Assembly (NCBI RefSeq): GCF_022965805.1
Contig: NW_027331301.1
Coordinates: forward strand, 100,074 to 164,073
DNA length: 64,000 nt
Source of the DNA: Primulina eburnea
Lineage: Eukaryota > Streptophyta > Magnoliopsida > Lamiales > Gesneriaceae
Reading direction: 5' to 3'
Shown here: positions 33,307 to 46,098 of the stretch, one piece after another
Numbering within the stretch: the stretch's first letter is position 1
Layout of the letters: every line of letters starts with the position of its first letter
Notes under the pieces: model-generated
Databases searched by the model: none
The model's input: only the letters and a program-made list of their open reading frames with translations
Told to the model about the DNA's origin: nothing
Made by a program: the position numbers and the translations under genes

Positions 33307-33394
33307 GTAGGATGCTAGTATTGTTTGAGTATATTTGGGTTACTATCTTGTTAGTGTCTTGGGGTATAAGTTGTGTTGTGCTAACGCTTCTCAG
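33245..33394 (+). other. Predicted 150-nt intron between gag and protease of D1
   Basis: GTAAAC at 33245 and TTCTCAG ending at 33394, with CTAAC at 33381-33385 as a possible branch site. It is T-rich. The frame across it contains five stops (33304, 33316, 33352, 33367, 33382). Removing it joins the gag frame to exon 2 in phase, and the protease DSGA follows at 33436. A and B have no such insertion. Splicing is inferred from sequence only. Confidence 0.7.
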
Positions 33395-36300
33395 GGAATA
33401 TTTTCATAAAGAGATTAGCTACGACTGCACTGATAGATTCAGGAGCCACACACTCCTTCATATCAGAGACGTTTGCCAATCATTTAGACCTCAAGTCCAT
33501 TGGCCTAGACGTGAATTTTTCGGTAGTAGTCCCATCAAGGGAAGAGCTGTTAGCTACCAGTGTGGTCAGAGATATCGACCTAGAACTGCATGGCCACCTA
33601 GTGTATGCAGATTTAATCATATTGCCGATGCCAGAATTCGACATTATCTTGGGCATGGACTGGCTGACTAAGAATAGAGTTCTGATAGATTTTCAGAAGA
33701 GGTCAGTTTTAGTTAGACCGTCGGGCATGGAGCAATTTATTTTTGAGCCAGCCAGATGGAGAAGCTTTCCTCGCATGATTTCATGCATGCAGGCGAGGAG
33801 TTTGATCTCCAAGGGATGTCAGGCCTTTTTGGCTAGTATTATTTCAGCGCCTGACGTGCCCACTCCATCTCTGTTAGAGGTACCTGTAGTCGAAGAATTT
33901 CCAGACGTCTTTCCTGATGACGTCACCGGCCTTCCACCAGAGAGAGAGGTGGAGTTTGCAATCGATCTCGTGCCAGGCACAGCGCCAATCTCTAAGGCGC
34001 CATACAGGTTAGCTCCAGCTGAGATGTTAGAGCTCAAGCAGCAGATTCAAGAGCTCCTCGACAAAGGCTTTATCCGCCCCAGTTTCTCACCGTGGGGCGC
34101 ACCAGTGCTCTTTGTGAAGAAGAAGGATGGGAGCATGAGGTTGTGCATCGATTACCGTGAACTAAACAAGGTAACGATCAAGAACAAATACCCGTTGCCT
34201 AGAATCGAAGACTTGTTCGATCAGTTGCAGGGAGCTACCGTGTTCTCTAAGATAGATCTTCGATCAGGGTATCATCAGCTGAAAGTTAAGGATGCAGATG
34301 TTCATAAGACAGCTTTCAGGACCAGATACGGGCATTACGAGTTCTTAGTAATGCCGTTTGGATTGACCAACGCCCCAGCAATTTTCATGGATCTCATGAA
34401 CCGAGTATTTCAGCCGTTCCTCGATCAATTTGTCATAGTATTCATTGACGACATTCTTATTTACTCGAAGAGCCATGAGGAGCACAACCAGCATTTGATG
34501 ACAGTTTTGTAGACCTTGCAGAGTCGCAAGTTATTTGCGAAGTTCAGTAAGTGTGAATTTTGGCTGCAGAAAGTTGCATTTTTGGGACATATAGTATCCA
34601 GCAGTGGTATTGAGGTGGACCCATCGAATGTAGCAGCCGTTAAGGAATGGGTTGAGCCAAAGAACGCATCAGAAATCCGCAGCTTTTTGGGTTTAGCGGG
34701 CTACTACCGTAAGTTTATTAAGGGATTTTCGTCCATAGCAGTGCCGCTCACCTCACTAACCAAGAAATATGCAAAGTTTGTGTGGAGCGAGGAATGCCAG
34801 AAGAGCTTCGACACCTTGAAGCAAGCTCTTATTTCAGCGCCAGTGCTAGCCATGCCGACAGGGCAAGGCGAGTTTGTACTTTATACCGATGCATCTAAGC
34901 TCGGATTAGGCGCAGTGTTGATGCAGCAAGGTCGGGTCATAGCTTATGCTTCCAGACAGTTAAAGGTGCATGAGAAGAACTACCCGACTCACGATTTGGA
35001 ATTAGCCGCCGTTGTCTTTGCATTGAAAATTTGGAGACACTACCTATACGGCGAGAAATGCCAGATCTTCACCGACCACAAGAGTCTCAAATATTTCTTC
35101 ACGCAGAAAGAGTTGAATATGAGACAGAGACGGTGGCTAGAACTTGTGAAATATTACGACTGCGAGATTAGCTACCATCCGGGAAAAGCTAATGTTGTCG
35201 CAGACGCCTTGAGCAGAAAAGTGGCAGTGGTAGCTCAGCTGACAGCTCAGAGACCACTACAGTCGGAGATTCAGAAGTTTGGTCTAGAGATTTATCGTGA
35301 TGGCAAGGCTCCTAGGCTGTCTAATCTGACAGTCAAATCTGATTTGCTAGACAGAATCCGAGCAGGTCAGCCTTCAGATGAGCAGTTACAGAAATGGAGA
35401 CTGAAAGACGAAGCCAAGGGCAGTGTGCTGTACACAGTTTCAGACGGCATTGTGAGATACAGAGGTAGAATGTGGGTGCCTAGTGTTGGTTCGATCAGAC
35501 AGGATATTTTGACAGAGGCACACGCATCTCCGTATTCCATTCACCCAGGAGGCACCAAGATGTACAAAGACCTTCAGTTATTGTATTGGTGGCCAGGGAT
35601 GAAGCGAGACATCCGTAGGTTCGTATCAGAATGTCTCACTTGTCAGCAAGTAAAAGCTGAACATCAGAGACCAGCAGGGTTGGTAAAGTCACTCCCCATC
35701 CCCGAGTGGAAGTGGGAGAACATTACTATGGATTTTGTAGTTGGGTTGCCGAGATCAGTCAGAGGATCGAATTCCATTTGGGTTATAGTAGACCGACTCA
35801 CTAAGTCAGCGCATTTTCTGCCAGTGAAGACGACTTTCTCCATGACGCAGTATGCGGATCTTTATATCCACGAGATCGTCCGATTACATGGTTTCCCAGT
35901 CTCTATTGTGTCCGACAGGGACCCGAGGTTTACATCGTCCTTCTGGAAGAGCTTACATGCAGCCATGGGGACGAAGTTGCTTTTCAGTACAGCTTTTCAC
36001 CCGCAGACAGATGGCCAGTCTGAGCGAGTGATTCAGGTTTTAGAGGACTTGCTAAGAGCTTGCATGATTGATTTTCAGGGAACTTGGGAGTCTAGACTAC
36101 CTCTAGTGGAGTTCACATACAACAACAGCTTCCAAGCATCTATTGGTATGGCTCCCTATGAGGCGTTGTACGGGAGGAAGTGCAGATCACCAGTTCATTG
36201 GGATGAAGTTGGTGAGAGGACAGAACTTGGCCCAGAAATAGTTCAGCAGACTGCAGACGTGGTGGTCAAAATTCGTGATAGAATGAAGACCGCCCAGAGC

Positions 36301-36774
36301 CGTCAGAAGAGCTATGCAGATAAAAGAAGGAGAGATCTCGAGTTTGCCGTAGGAGATCACGTTTTTATCAAGATAGCACCTATGAAGGGTGTTATGAGAT
36401 TTGGAAAGAGAGGCAAGTTGAGTCCGAGGTTCATTGGACCGTTTGAGATCTTGGACAGAGTTGGGACGCTAGCGTATCGTGTAGCCCTCCCGCCGAATCT
36501 GGCCGGGGTGCACAATGTGTTCCATGTCTCGATGCTAAGAAAATATTTGGCTAATCCTTCTCATGTTCTGAGTTATGAGCCGCTGCAGTTGACTCCAGAC
36601 CTGTCTTACGAGGAGAAACCAGTCCAAATCCTAGACAGACAGGAGCGCAGACTTCGGAACAAGACGACTAAGTTGGTCAAAGTTCAATGGCTGAATCAAT
36701 CGGTGGAAGAAGCCACTTGGGAGTCAGAGGCCGACATGAGACTTCGCTACCCGGAGTTGTTCGGTAAGACTTAA
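33395..36774 (+). pseudogene. pol: D1 pol (protease, RT, RNase H, integrase, chromodomain) with one nonsense codon
   Basis: Begins after the predicted splice acceptor and has no start codon of its own, so it should be made as a Gag-Pol fusion. Protease DSGATHSF starts at 33436. RT has [11 protein letters not shown] and FIDD. TAG at 34510-34512 replaces the CAG present in D2, about 20 codons after FIDD, and truncates the protein before the end of RT. The rest is open to 36774: RNase H (YTDAS), integrase zinc region, DD35E core (MDF, SDRD, SER), C-terminal region and a chromodomain ending [21 protein letters not shown]-to-Y change (KYYD against KDYD in D2, A and B) lies near the end of RNase H. 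The stop is a C-to-T transition, as expected from deamination of methylated cytosine. Confidence 0.9.
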
Positions 36775-36795
36775 TTTCGAGGACGAAATTTTTTT

Positions 36796-36810
36796 AAGTG
36801 GGGGAGGAAC
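36796..36810 (+). promoter_or_regulatory. Polypurine tract of D1
   Basis: AAGTGGGGGAGGAAC directly before the 3' LTR, preceded by CGAGGACGAAATT after the pol stop. Confidence 0.9.
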
Positions 36811-39624
36811 TGTAGTGCCCAAATTTAATACACGTATAACCCATGCATTCATTTAATTATTAAATCATTTAAATTAATTTTAAATGAGATTTGGCGATGC
36901 ATGATTTATTTAAATGCATTATTTTAAATTATTTATGTTTATGTGATGCACGTTAAAATGTCTTTTTCGAGTTTCATGTTTCAGGCGATTATTCGAGGCG
37001 GGATTGAGGAAGAGACCGGTGACGATTATGACAATTTAAAACATGGTATTTTATTCTAAGTTGAGGATGGGACATTTTTTTTATATAAGTTATTAAGTTT
37101 TAATATTTTAAAGCATTATTATGTATTTAGTGATTTAAGAGTTTAAAATTTTAAAATTGGTGTGTGATCATGTTAATTGAAGAGTTTGAGTAAATTATTA
37201 GGTGTTAACCTTTAATTAGTAATTAAGTAAATTAAAGCCCCACTATTATACACACACGTTACAATTGGTCTTTTGCATATCAAAACACACGCACACACAC
37301 TCAAACACACACACCTACATGTATAACACACACACACGTTTCTCTTTTCCCATTTTATCATTTTTAGAAAGAAAATTTTAGGGTTCTTGAGTAGTACAGC
37401 AGCCGTCCCATCCCGTTAAAACTCCAGCAAGATTTTTGTCGATTTTATTGCAAGAAAACGGTGCCACGTTCGTCCCGGATCATCCTTCGCTCCTTTCTCG
37501 CTTCGGTAACGCCGTTCGGTAACGTTCATCGTTAAAAAGGCACGTATAATCTGTTCTTGCTGTGTCGATCAAGTCATATACTGTAGTGCGTTGTTTTTAT
37601 GCGTAAAAGTTAAGTATGATGATAGTATTTTGAGCGGATCATGAATCGGATCAATTTCGAAGGAAAATTTTTAGATCTAAAACTCGTATTTACTGTTCAT
37701 GTCAAAACTGCGATTTTTCTGTTCATATTTTGGGAAAACTTTCAACGGCAAAAACGTAGAACTCTTCGATACCTTCGATTTGATATATGATTCGAAATTT
37801 TTGGACGAAAAATGAGTGAGTTATGATATTTTCCGTGCGACTGCGCAAACTGAAATTTTCAGAAAATTTGTATTGATACGTTTCTTGGAGTTTATTGTTG
37901 CAGGCTTCGTTGGGGATCGACGGGTGTTTGTTGCTGCGAATAAGTATATTGGTAAAGATGTTTGGAGTATTTTGAGGCTTTGTTTCATGTCGTTAGGCAC
38001 CACGTTGAATTAAGCGTCGTAGGAGGAGAAATTGATATCAAATCCGTTTTGTGTCGTTGGTTGTGAATTGTTACGCTTGGGGTTGAATTTAATGTTCACT
38101 CAGGTTTGGCATATTGTTATGATGTTCTATGAATGTCTTGAGGAGTAGTTTTGTAGCCATTGAAGTTGATTAGGGAGAAGAATTTTAGTTGACAGATTTT
38201 CACGCAGGTTTCAGCGTTCAGTAGCTATACGGACCCAGGGACGGACCCTGACACGGGGTCCGTGTCCTTGCTTTCCCCTTGGTGCGTCTATACAGTAGGT
38301 ACACGGACCTGGTTCCGGACCCTTACACGGGGTCCGTGCCCCGTCCCTTCCCGAGTACTCCTATCACAGTATGTACACGGACCCTCACCCGGACCCTCAC
38401 ACGGGGTCCGTGTCTTCGAGTTTCAGTCGATGTCCTCTTCCAGAGCCTACACGGACCCCCATCCGAACCCAAGCACGGGGTCCGTGCCTCCTTCACTTTT
38501 TTCGACACGTACTTTACAGTAGGTAGACGGACCCGTACACGGACCCGGGATAGGGGTCCGTGTACACACTGTTTGGGAAAAATATATTTTGATACTTTTA
38601 AGTTTGAAGTTATGGCTTAGTGCAAGGATTATTAAGGTCATGTCATGGATAATTATAGAAGGTCCTAAGGTATGATCGAGCTTGAGAGTAGGTATGATTT
38701 CTACGTCTAAGTTATGCATGTTAAGCCTTTGAATTCATGTTAGTACGTTGCAGCAACTACCCCGGTCGAAGTCCAACGAATCCCTCAACGCCAAGTAAGT
38801 ATGTTGACGTGCAAAGAAAATATGTTTAAGTTTTTGAGGTATGCTAAATGTCTTGTGACCATATTATGTTAGGATTGGAAAGCGTTAAATTATGAACGGG
38901 GACCAATCCGCCCGTTAAATTATGAACGGGTTAGATCGTGGTTGTGAAGCGTTAAATTATGAACGTGGATCAACTGGCCTGTTAAATTATGAACAGGGAT
39001 CTTATGTATGCGGCAGTGGATACGTCCCTGTCAGCCCAGTACTGTGGTGTGTCTGATCAGGCGTCTATTATGTATGGGTCACTTGCTTTGAAACATGCCT
39101 CTACGCAAAATGATGAAGTTATGGATGTTTACGTATGCAGTATGTTTATGAAAGTTTAAGTTATGGCACGTCGAAGTATGTATGTACGTATGTTCAAGTT
39201 TTAATGCGCAAGTTCAAGTTTCAAATTATGTATGTCCTATTTTAAAGTTGTATGCGACCTTATTATGTAGTACTCGTTATTCCAGTTTATACGTGTTGAG
39301 TCTTTAGACTCACTAGACTTGATCGATGCAGGTGACTATGTTGAGGAGACAGGAGGTGATGACCAAGGGGCAGGCTTGGGCTGAGCGGCAGGCTAAACCC
39401 GAGGACCGCAAATTTATGTTTATGCAAATTTTTAAAATACTCTGATGTTTTGATTTGAACGTGAGACGTTTTGAGACAGTTTCTGTTAGCAAAATTTTAT
39501 TGGTGATGGATGATTGTGAGATTTATTTTATGAATGTTGAGTGACGACCGTAGGAATGTTTCTATTTAAGAAAATTTTTAATTTTTCCGCAAATTTCTAG
39601 TAGTGTAGAATACGGTTCGTTACA
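36811..39624 (+). mobile_element. D1 3' LTR
   Basis: 2814 bp, TGTAGTGCCC...TTCGTTACA. Same internal features as the 5' LTR, including the GC-rich cluster at 38229-38565. One T is missing near 37970 relative to the 5' LTR. Confidence 0.95.
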
Positions 39625-42600
39625 ATAAAGTAATCCATAAATAGAATCCCTCCCCTTCTTAGTCCTAGGCAACCCCAAAATAAAGTCCATAGAAATGTCA
39701 GTCCAAGTTCTTTTTAAGAATAGCACGCAAAAGTGTTCCCAAAGTTCTATTGACAACTTCAGTTTGTCCATCCGTTTGAGGATGACAAGTAGTAGATTAC
39801 AACTTTATTGTGCAAAGTTTAGCCCATAAAGTAATCCATAAATAGAATCACTCCCCTTCTTAGTCCTAGGCAACCCCAAAATAAAGTCCATAGAAATGTC
39901 ACTCCAAGTTCTTTTAAGAATAGCACGCAAAAGTGTTCCCAAAGTTCTATTTACAACTTCAGTTTGTCCATCCGTTTGAGGATGACAAGTAGTAGATTAC
40001 AACTTTATTGTGCAAAGTTTAGACCATAAAGTAATCCATAAATAGAATCCCTCCCCTTTTTAGTCTTAGGCAACCCCAAAATAAAGTCCATAGAAATGTC
40101 AGTCCAAGTTCTTTTTAAGAATAGCACGCAAAAGTGTTCCCAAAGTTCTATTTACAACTTCAGTTTGTCCATCCGTTTGAGGATGACAAGTAGTAGAAAA
40201 CAACAATTTTGTGCCAAGTTTTTCGCATAAAGTATTCCAAAAATAGAATCCCTCCACTTCTTAGTCCTAGGCAACCCCGAAACAAAGTCCATAGAAATGT
40301 CAGTCCAAGTTCTTTTTAAGAATAGCACGCAAAAGTGTTCCCAAAGTTCTATTGACAACTTCAGTTTGTCCATCCGTTTGAGGATGACAAGTAGTAGATT
40401 ACAACTTTATTGTGCAAAGTTTAGACCATAAAGTAATCCATAAATAGAATCCCTCCCCTTCTTAGTCCTAGGCAACCCCAAAATAAAGTCCATAGAAATG
40501 TCAGTCCAAGTTCTTTTTAAGAATAGCACGCAAAAGTGTTCCCAAAGTTCTATTGACAACTTCAGTTTGTCCATCCGTTTGAGGATGACAAGTAGTAGAT
40601 TACAACTTTATTGTGCAAAGTTTAGCCCATAAAGTAATCCATAAATAGAATCCCTCCCCTTCTTAGTCCTAGGCAACCCCGAAATAAAGTCCATAAAAAT
40701 GTCAGTCCAAGTTCTTTTTAAGAATAGCACGCAAAAGTGTTCCCAAAGTTCTATTGACAACTTCAGTTTGTCCATCCGTTTGAGGATGACAAGTAGTAGA
40801 TTACAACTTTATTGTGCAAAGTTTAGACCATAAAGTAATCCATAAATAGAATCCCTCCCCTTTTTAGTCCTAGGCAACCCCAAAATTAAGTCCATAGAAA
40901 TGTCAGTCCAAGTTCTTTTTAAGAATAGCACGCAAAAGTGTTCCCAAAGTTCTATTGACAACTTCAGTTTGTCCATCCGTTTGAGGATGACAAGTAGTAG
41001 ATTACTACTTTATTGTGCAAAGTTTAGCCCATAAAGTAATCCATAAATAGAATCCCTCCACTTCTTAGTCCTAGGCAACCCCGAAACAAAGTCCATAGAA
41101 ATGTCAGTCCAAGTTCTTTTTAAGAATAGCACGCAAAAGTGTTCCCAAAGTTCTATTGACAACTTCAGTTTGTCCATCCGTTTGAGGATGACAAGTAGTA
41201 GATTACAACTTTATTGTGCAAAGTTTAGACCATAAAGTAATCCATAAATAGAATCCCTCCCCTTCTTAGTCCTAGGCAACCCCAAAATAAAGTCCATAGA
41301 AATGTCAGTCCAAGTTCTTTTTAAAAATAGCACGCAAAAGTGTTCCCAAAGTTCTAATTGACAACTTTAGTTTGTCCATCCGTTTGAGGAGGACAAGTAG
41401 TAGATTACAACTTTATTGTGCAAAGTTTAGACCATAAAGTAATCCATAAATAGAATCCCTCCCCTTCTTAGTCCTAGGCAACCCCAAAATAAAGTCCATA
41501 GAAATGTCAGTCCAAGTTCTTTTTAAGAATAGCACGCAAAAGTGTTCCCAAAGTTCTATTGACAACTTCAGTTTGTCCATCCGTTTGAGGAGGACAAGTA
41601 ATAGATTACAACTTTATTGTGCAAAGTTTAGACCATAAAGTAATCCATAAATAGAATCCCTCCCCTTCTTAGTCCTAGGCAACCCCAAAATAAAGTCCAT
41701 AGAAATGTCAGTCCAAGTTCTTTTAAGAATAGCACGCAAAAGTGTTCCCAAAGTTCTATTTACAACTTCAGTTTGTCCATCCGTTGGAGGATGACAAGTA
41801 GTAGATTACTACTTTATTGTGCAAAGTTTAGCCCATAAAGTAATCCATAAATAGAATCCCTCCCCTTCTTAGTCCTAGGCAACCCCAAAATAAAGTCCAT
41901 AGAAATGTCAGTCTAAGTTCTTTTAAGAATAGCACGCAAAAGTGTTCCCAAAGTTCTATTGACAACTTCAGTTTGTCCATCCGTTTGAGGATGACAAGTA
42001 GTAGATTACAACTTTATTGTGCAAAGTTTAGACCATAAAGTAATCCATAAATAGAATCCCTCCCCTTTTTAGTCCTAGGCAACCCCAAAATTAAGTCCAT
42101 AGAAATGTCAGTCCAAGTTCTTTTAAGAATAGCACGCAAAAGTGTTCCCAAAGTTCTATTGACAACTTCAGTTTGTCCATCCGTTTGAGGATGACAAGTA
42201 GTAGATTACTACTTTATTGTGCAAAGTTTAGCCCATAAAGTAATCCATAAATAGAATCCCTCCCCTTCTTAGTCCTAGGCAACCCCAAAATAAAGTCCAT
42301 AGAAATGTCAGTCTAAGTTCTTTTTAAGAATAGCACGCAAAAGTGTTCCCAAAGTTCTATTGACAACTTCAGTTTGTCCATCCGTTTGAGGATGACAAGT
42401 AGTAGATTACAAATTTATTGTGCAAAGTTTAGCCCATAAAGTAATCCATAAATAGAATCCATCCCCTTCTTAGTCCTAGGCAACCCCAAAATAAAGTCCA
42501 TAGAAATGTCAGTCCAAGTTCTTTTTAAGAATAGCACGCAAAAGTGTTCCCAAAATTCTATTGACAACTTCAGTTTGTCCATCCGTTTGAGGATGACAAG

Positions 42601-45600
42601 TAGTAGATTACAACTTTATTGTGCAAAGTTTAGCCCATAAAGTAATCCATAAATAGAATCCCTCCACTTCTTAGTCCTAGGCAACCCCGAAACAAAGTCC
42701 ATAGAAATGTCAGTCCAAGTTCTTTTTAAGAATAGCACGCAAAAGTGTTCCCAAAGTTCTATTGACAACTTCAGTTTGTCCATCCGTTTGAGGATGACAA
42801 GTAGTAGATTACAACTTTATTGTGCAAAGTTTAGCCCATAAAGTAATCCATAAATAGAATCCCTCCCCTTCTTAGTCCTAGGCAACCCCAAAATAAAGTC
42901 CATAGAAATGTCAGTCCAAGTTCTTTTAAGAATAGCACGCAAAAGTGTTCCCAAAGTTCTATTTACAACTTCAGTTTGTCCATCCGTTTGAGGATGACAA
43001 GTAGTAGATTACAACTTTATTGTGCAAAGTTTAGACCATAAAGTAATCCATAAATAGAATCCCTCCCCTTCTTAGTCCTAGGCAACCCCAAAATAAAGTC
43101 CATAGAAATGTCAGTCCAAGTTCTTTTAAGAATAGCACGCAAAAGTGTTCCCAAAGTTCTATTTACAACTTCAGTTTGTCCATCCGTTTGAGGATGACAA
43201 GTAGTAGATTAACAACTTTATTGTGCCAAGTTTAGCCATAAAGTATCCATAAATAGAATCCCTCCCCTTCTTAGTCCTAGGCAACCCCGAAAATAAAGTC
43301 CATAGAAATGTCAGTCCAAGTTCTTTTTAAGAATAGCACGCAAAAGTGTTCCCAAAGTTCTATTGACAACTTCAGTTTGTCCATCCGTTTGAGGATGACA
43401 AGTAGTAGATTACAACTTTATTGTGCAAAGTTTAGACCATAAAGTAATCCATAAATAGAATCCCTCCCCTTCTTAGTCCTAGGCAACCCCAAAATAAAGT
43501 CCATAGAAATGTCAGTCCAAGTTCTTTTAAGAATAGCACGCAAAAGTGTTCCCAAAGTTCTATTGACAACTTCAGTTTGTCCATCCGTTTGAGGATGACA
43601 AGTAGTAGATTACAACTTTATTGTGCAAAGTTTAGCCCATAAAGTAATCCATAAATAGAATCCCTCCCCTTCTTAGTCCTAGGCAACCCCGAAATAAAGT
43701 CCATAGAAATGTCAGTCCAAGTTCTTTTTAAGAATAGCACGCAAAAGTGTTCCCAAAGTTCTATTGACAACTTCAGTTTGTCCATCCGTTTGAGGATGAC
43801 AAGTAGTAGATTACAACTTTATTGTGCAAAGTTTAGACCATAAAGTAATCCATAAATAGAATCCCTCCCCTTCTTAGTCCTAGGCAACCCCAAAATAAAG
43901 TCCATAGAAATGTCAGTCCAAGTTCTTTTTAAGAATAGCACGCAAAAGTGTTCCCAAAGTTCTATTGACAACTTCAGTTTGTCCATCCGTTTGAGGATGA
44001 CAAGTAGTAGATTACTAACTTATTGTGCAAAGTTTAGCCCATAAAGTAATCCATAAATAGAATCCCTCCCCTTCTTAGTCCTAGGCAACCCCGAAACTAA
44101 AGTCCATAGAAATGTCAGTCCAAGTTCTTTTTAAGAATAGCACGCAAAAGTGTTCCCAAAGTTCTATTGACAACTTCAGTTTGTCCATCCGTTTGAGGAT
44201 GACAAGTAGTAGATTACAACTTTATTGTGCAAAGTTTAGACCATAAAGTAATCCATAAATAGAATCCCTCCCCTTCTTAGTCCTAGGCAACCCCAAAATA
44301 AAGTCCATAGAAATGTCAGTCCAAGTTCTTTTAAAAATAGCACGCAAAAGTGTTCCCAAAGTTCTATTGACAACTTTAGTTTGTCCATCCGTTTGAGGAG
44401 GACAAGTAGTAGATTACAACTTTATTGTGCAAAGTTTAGACCATAAAGTAATCCATAAATAGAATCTCTCCCCTTCTTAGTCCTAGGCAACCCCAAAATA
44501 AAGTCCATAGAAATGTCAGTCCAAGTTCTTTTTAAGAATAGCACGCAAAAGTGTTCCCAAAGTTCTATTGACAACTTCAGTTTGTCCATCCGTTTGAGGA
44601 GGACAAGTAGTAGATTACAACTTTATTGTGCAAAGTTTAGACCATAAAGTAATCCATAAATAGAATCCCTCCCCTTCTTAGTCCTAGGCAACCCCAAAAT
44701 AAAGTCCATAGAAATGTCAGTCCAAGTTCTTTTAAGAATAGCACGCAAAAGTGTTCCCAAAGTTCTATTTACAACTTCAGTTTGTCCATCCGTTGGAGGA
44801 TGACAAGTAGTAGATTACTACTTTATTGTGCAAAGTTTAGCCCATAAAGTAATCCATAAATAGAATCCCTCCCCTTCTTAGTCCTAGGCAACCCCAAAAT
44901 AAAGTCCATAGAAATGTCAGTCTAAGTTCTTTTTAAGAATAGCACGCAAAAGTGTTCCCAAAGTTCTATTGACAACTTCAGTTTGTCCATCCGTTTGAGG
45001 ATGACAAGTAGTAGATTACAACTTTATTGTGCAAAGTTTAGACCATAAAGTAATCCATAAATAGAATCCCTCCCCTTTTTAGTCCTAGGCAACCCCAAAA
45101 TTAAGTCCATAGAAATGTCAGTCCAAGTTCTTTTTAAGAATAGCACGCAAAAGTGTTCCCAAAGTTCTATTGACAACTTCAGTTTGTCCATCCGTTTGAG
45201 GATGACAAGTAGTAGATTACTACTTTATTGTGCAAAGTTTAGCCCCATAAAGTAATCCATAAATAGAATCCCTCCCCTTCTTAGTCCTAGGCAACCCCAA
45301 AATAAAGTCCATAGAAATGTCAGTCTAAGTTCTTTTTAAGAATAGCACGCAAAAGTGTTCCCAAAGTTCTATTGACAACTTCAGTTTGTCCATCCGTTTG
45401 AGGATGACAAGTAGTAGATTACAAATTTATTGTGCAAAGTTTAGCCCATAAAGTAATCCATAAATAGAATCCTCCCCTTCTTAGTCCTAGGCAACCCCAA
45501 AATAAAGTCCATAGAAATGTCAGTCCAAGTTCTTTTTAAGAATAGCACGCAAAAGTGTTCCCAAAGTTCTATTGACAACTTCAGTTTGTCCATCCGTTTG

Positions 45601-46098
45601 AGGATGACAAGTAGTAGATTACAACTTTATTGTGCAAAGTTTAGCCCATAAAGTAATCCATAAATAGAATCCCTCCACTTCTTAGTCCTAGGCAACCCCG
45701 AAACAAAGTCCATAGAAATGTCAGTCCAAGTTCTTTTTAAGAATAGCACGCAAAAGTGTTCCCAAAGTTCTATTGACAACTTCAGTTTGTCCATCCGTTT
45801 GAGGATGACAAGTAGTAGATTACAACTTTATTGTGCAAAGTTTAGACCATAAAGTAATCCATAAATAGAATCCCTCCCTTTTTAGTCCTAGGCAACCCCA
45901 AAATAAGTCCATAGAAATGTCAGTCCAAGTTCTTTTAAGAATAGCACGCAAAAGTGTCCCAAAGTTCTATTGACAACTTCAGTTTGTCCATCCGTTTGAG
46001 GATGACAAGTAGTAGATTAACTTTATTGTGCAAAGTTTAGCCCATAAAGTAATCCATAAATAGAATCCCTCCACTCTTAGTCCAGGCAACCCAGAAAC
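39625..46098 (-). repeat. Integrase-derived satellite, block 3 (~32 monomers)
   Basis: Continues the monomer interrupted by D1 (ATAAAGTAATCC). A protein-like monomer is at about 40195-40240. A ~3.01-kb (about 15-monomer) higher-order unit is visible: TTTAAAAATAGC at about 41326 and 44334, CCGTTGGAGG at 41782 and 44791, ACAAATTTATTG at about 42410 and 45421. The first ~3.2 kb match block 4 variant by variant. The last ~230 bp contain about seven small deletions not seen in other monomers. Confidence 0.95.
41326..45900. repeat. Higher-order repeat of ~3.01 kb in block 3
   Basis: Rare variants recur at 3008-3011 bp (see block 3), corresponding to about 15 monomers; one and a half copies are present, and a further copy starts at about 56148 in block 4. 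Confidence 0.7.

Larger units (their letters stand above)
29120..39624 (+). mobile_element. Element D1: full-length Ty3/gypsy chromovirus in the satellite
   Basis: 10,505-bp element with long LTRs (2815 and 2814 bp), TSD ATAAA, primer site, polypurine tract and gag-pol. I counted nine substitutions and one indel between the LTRs (about 0.3%), which makes it older than A and B. The coding region differs from A and B by an apparent intron between gag and protease. The RT carries one nonsense codon (34510-34512), so this copy is probably not autonomous. Confidence 0.95.

Noticed and set aside
33304..33394. Stop-codon readthrough between gag and pol of D
   Set aside because: Five in-frame stops lie in the interval and no homologous coding sequence is present; splicing explains it better.
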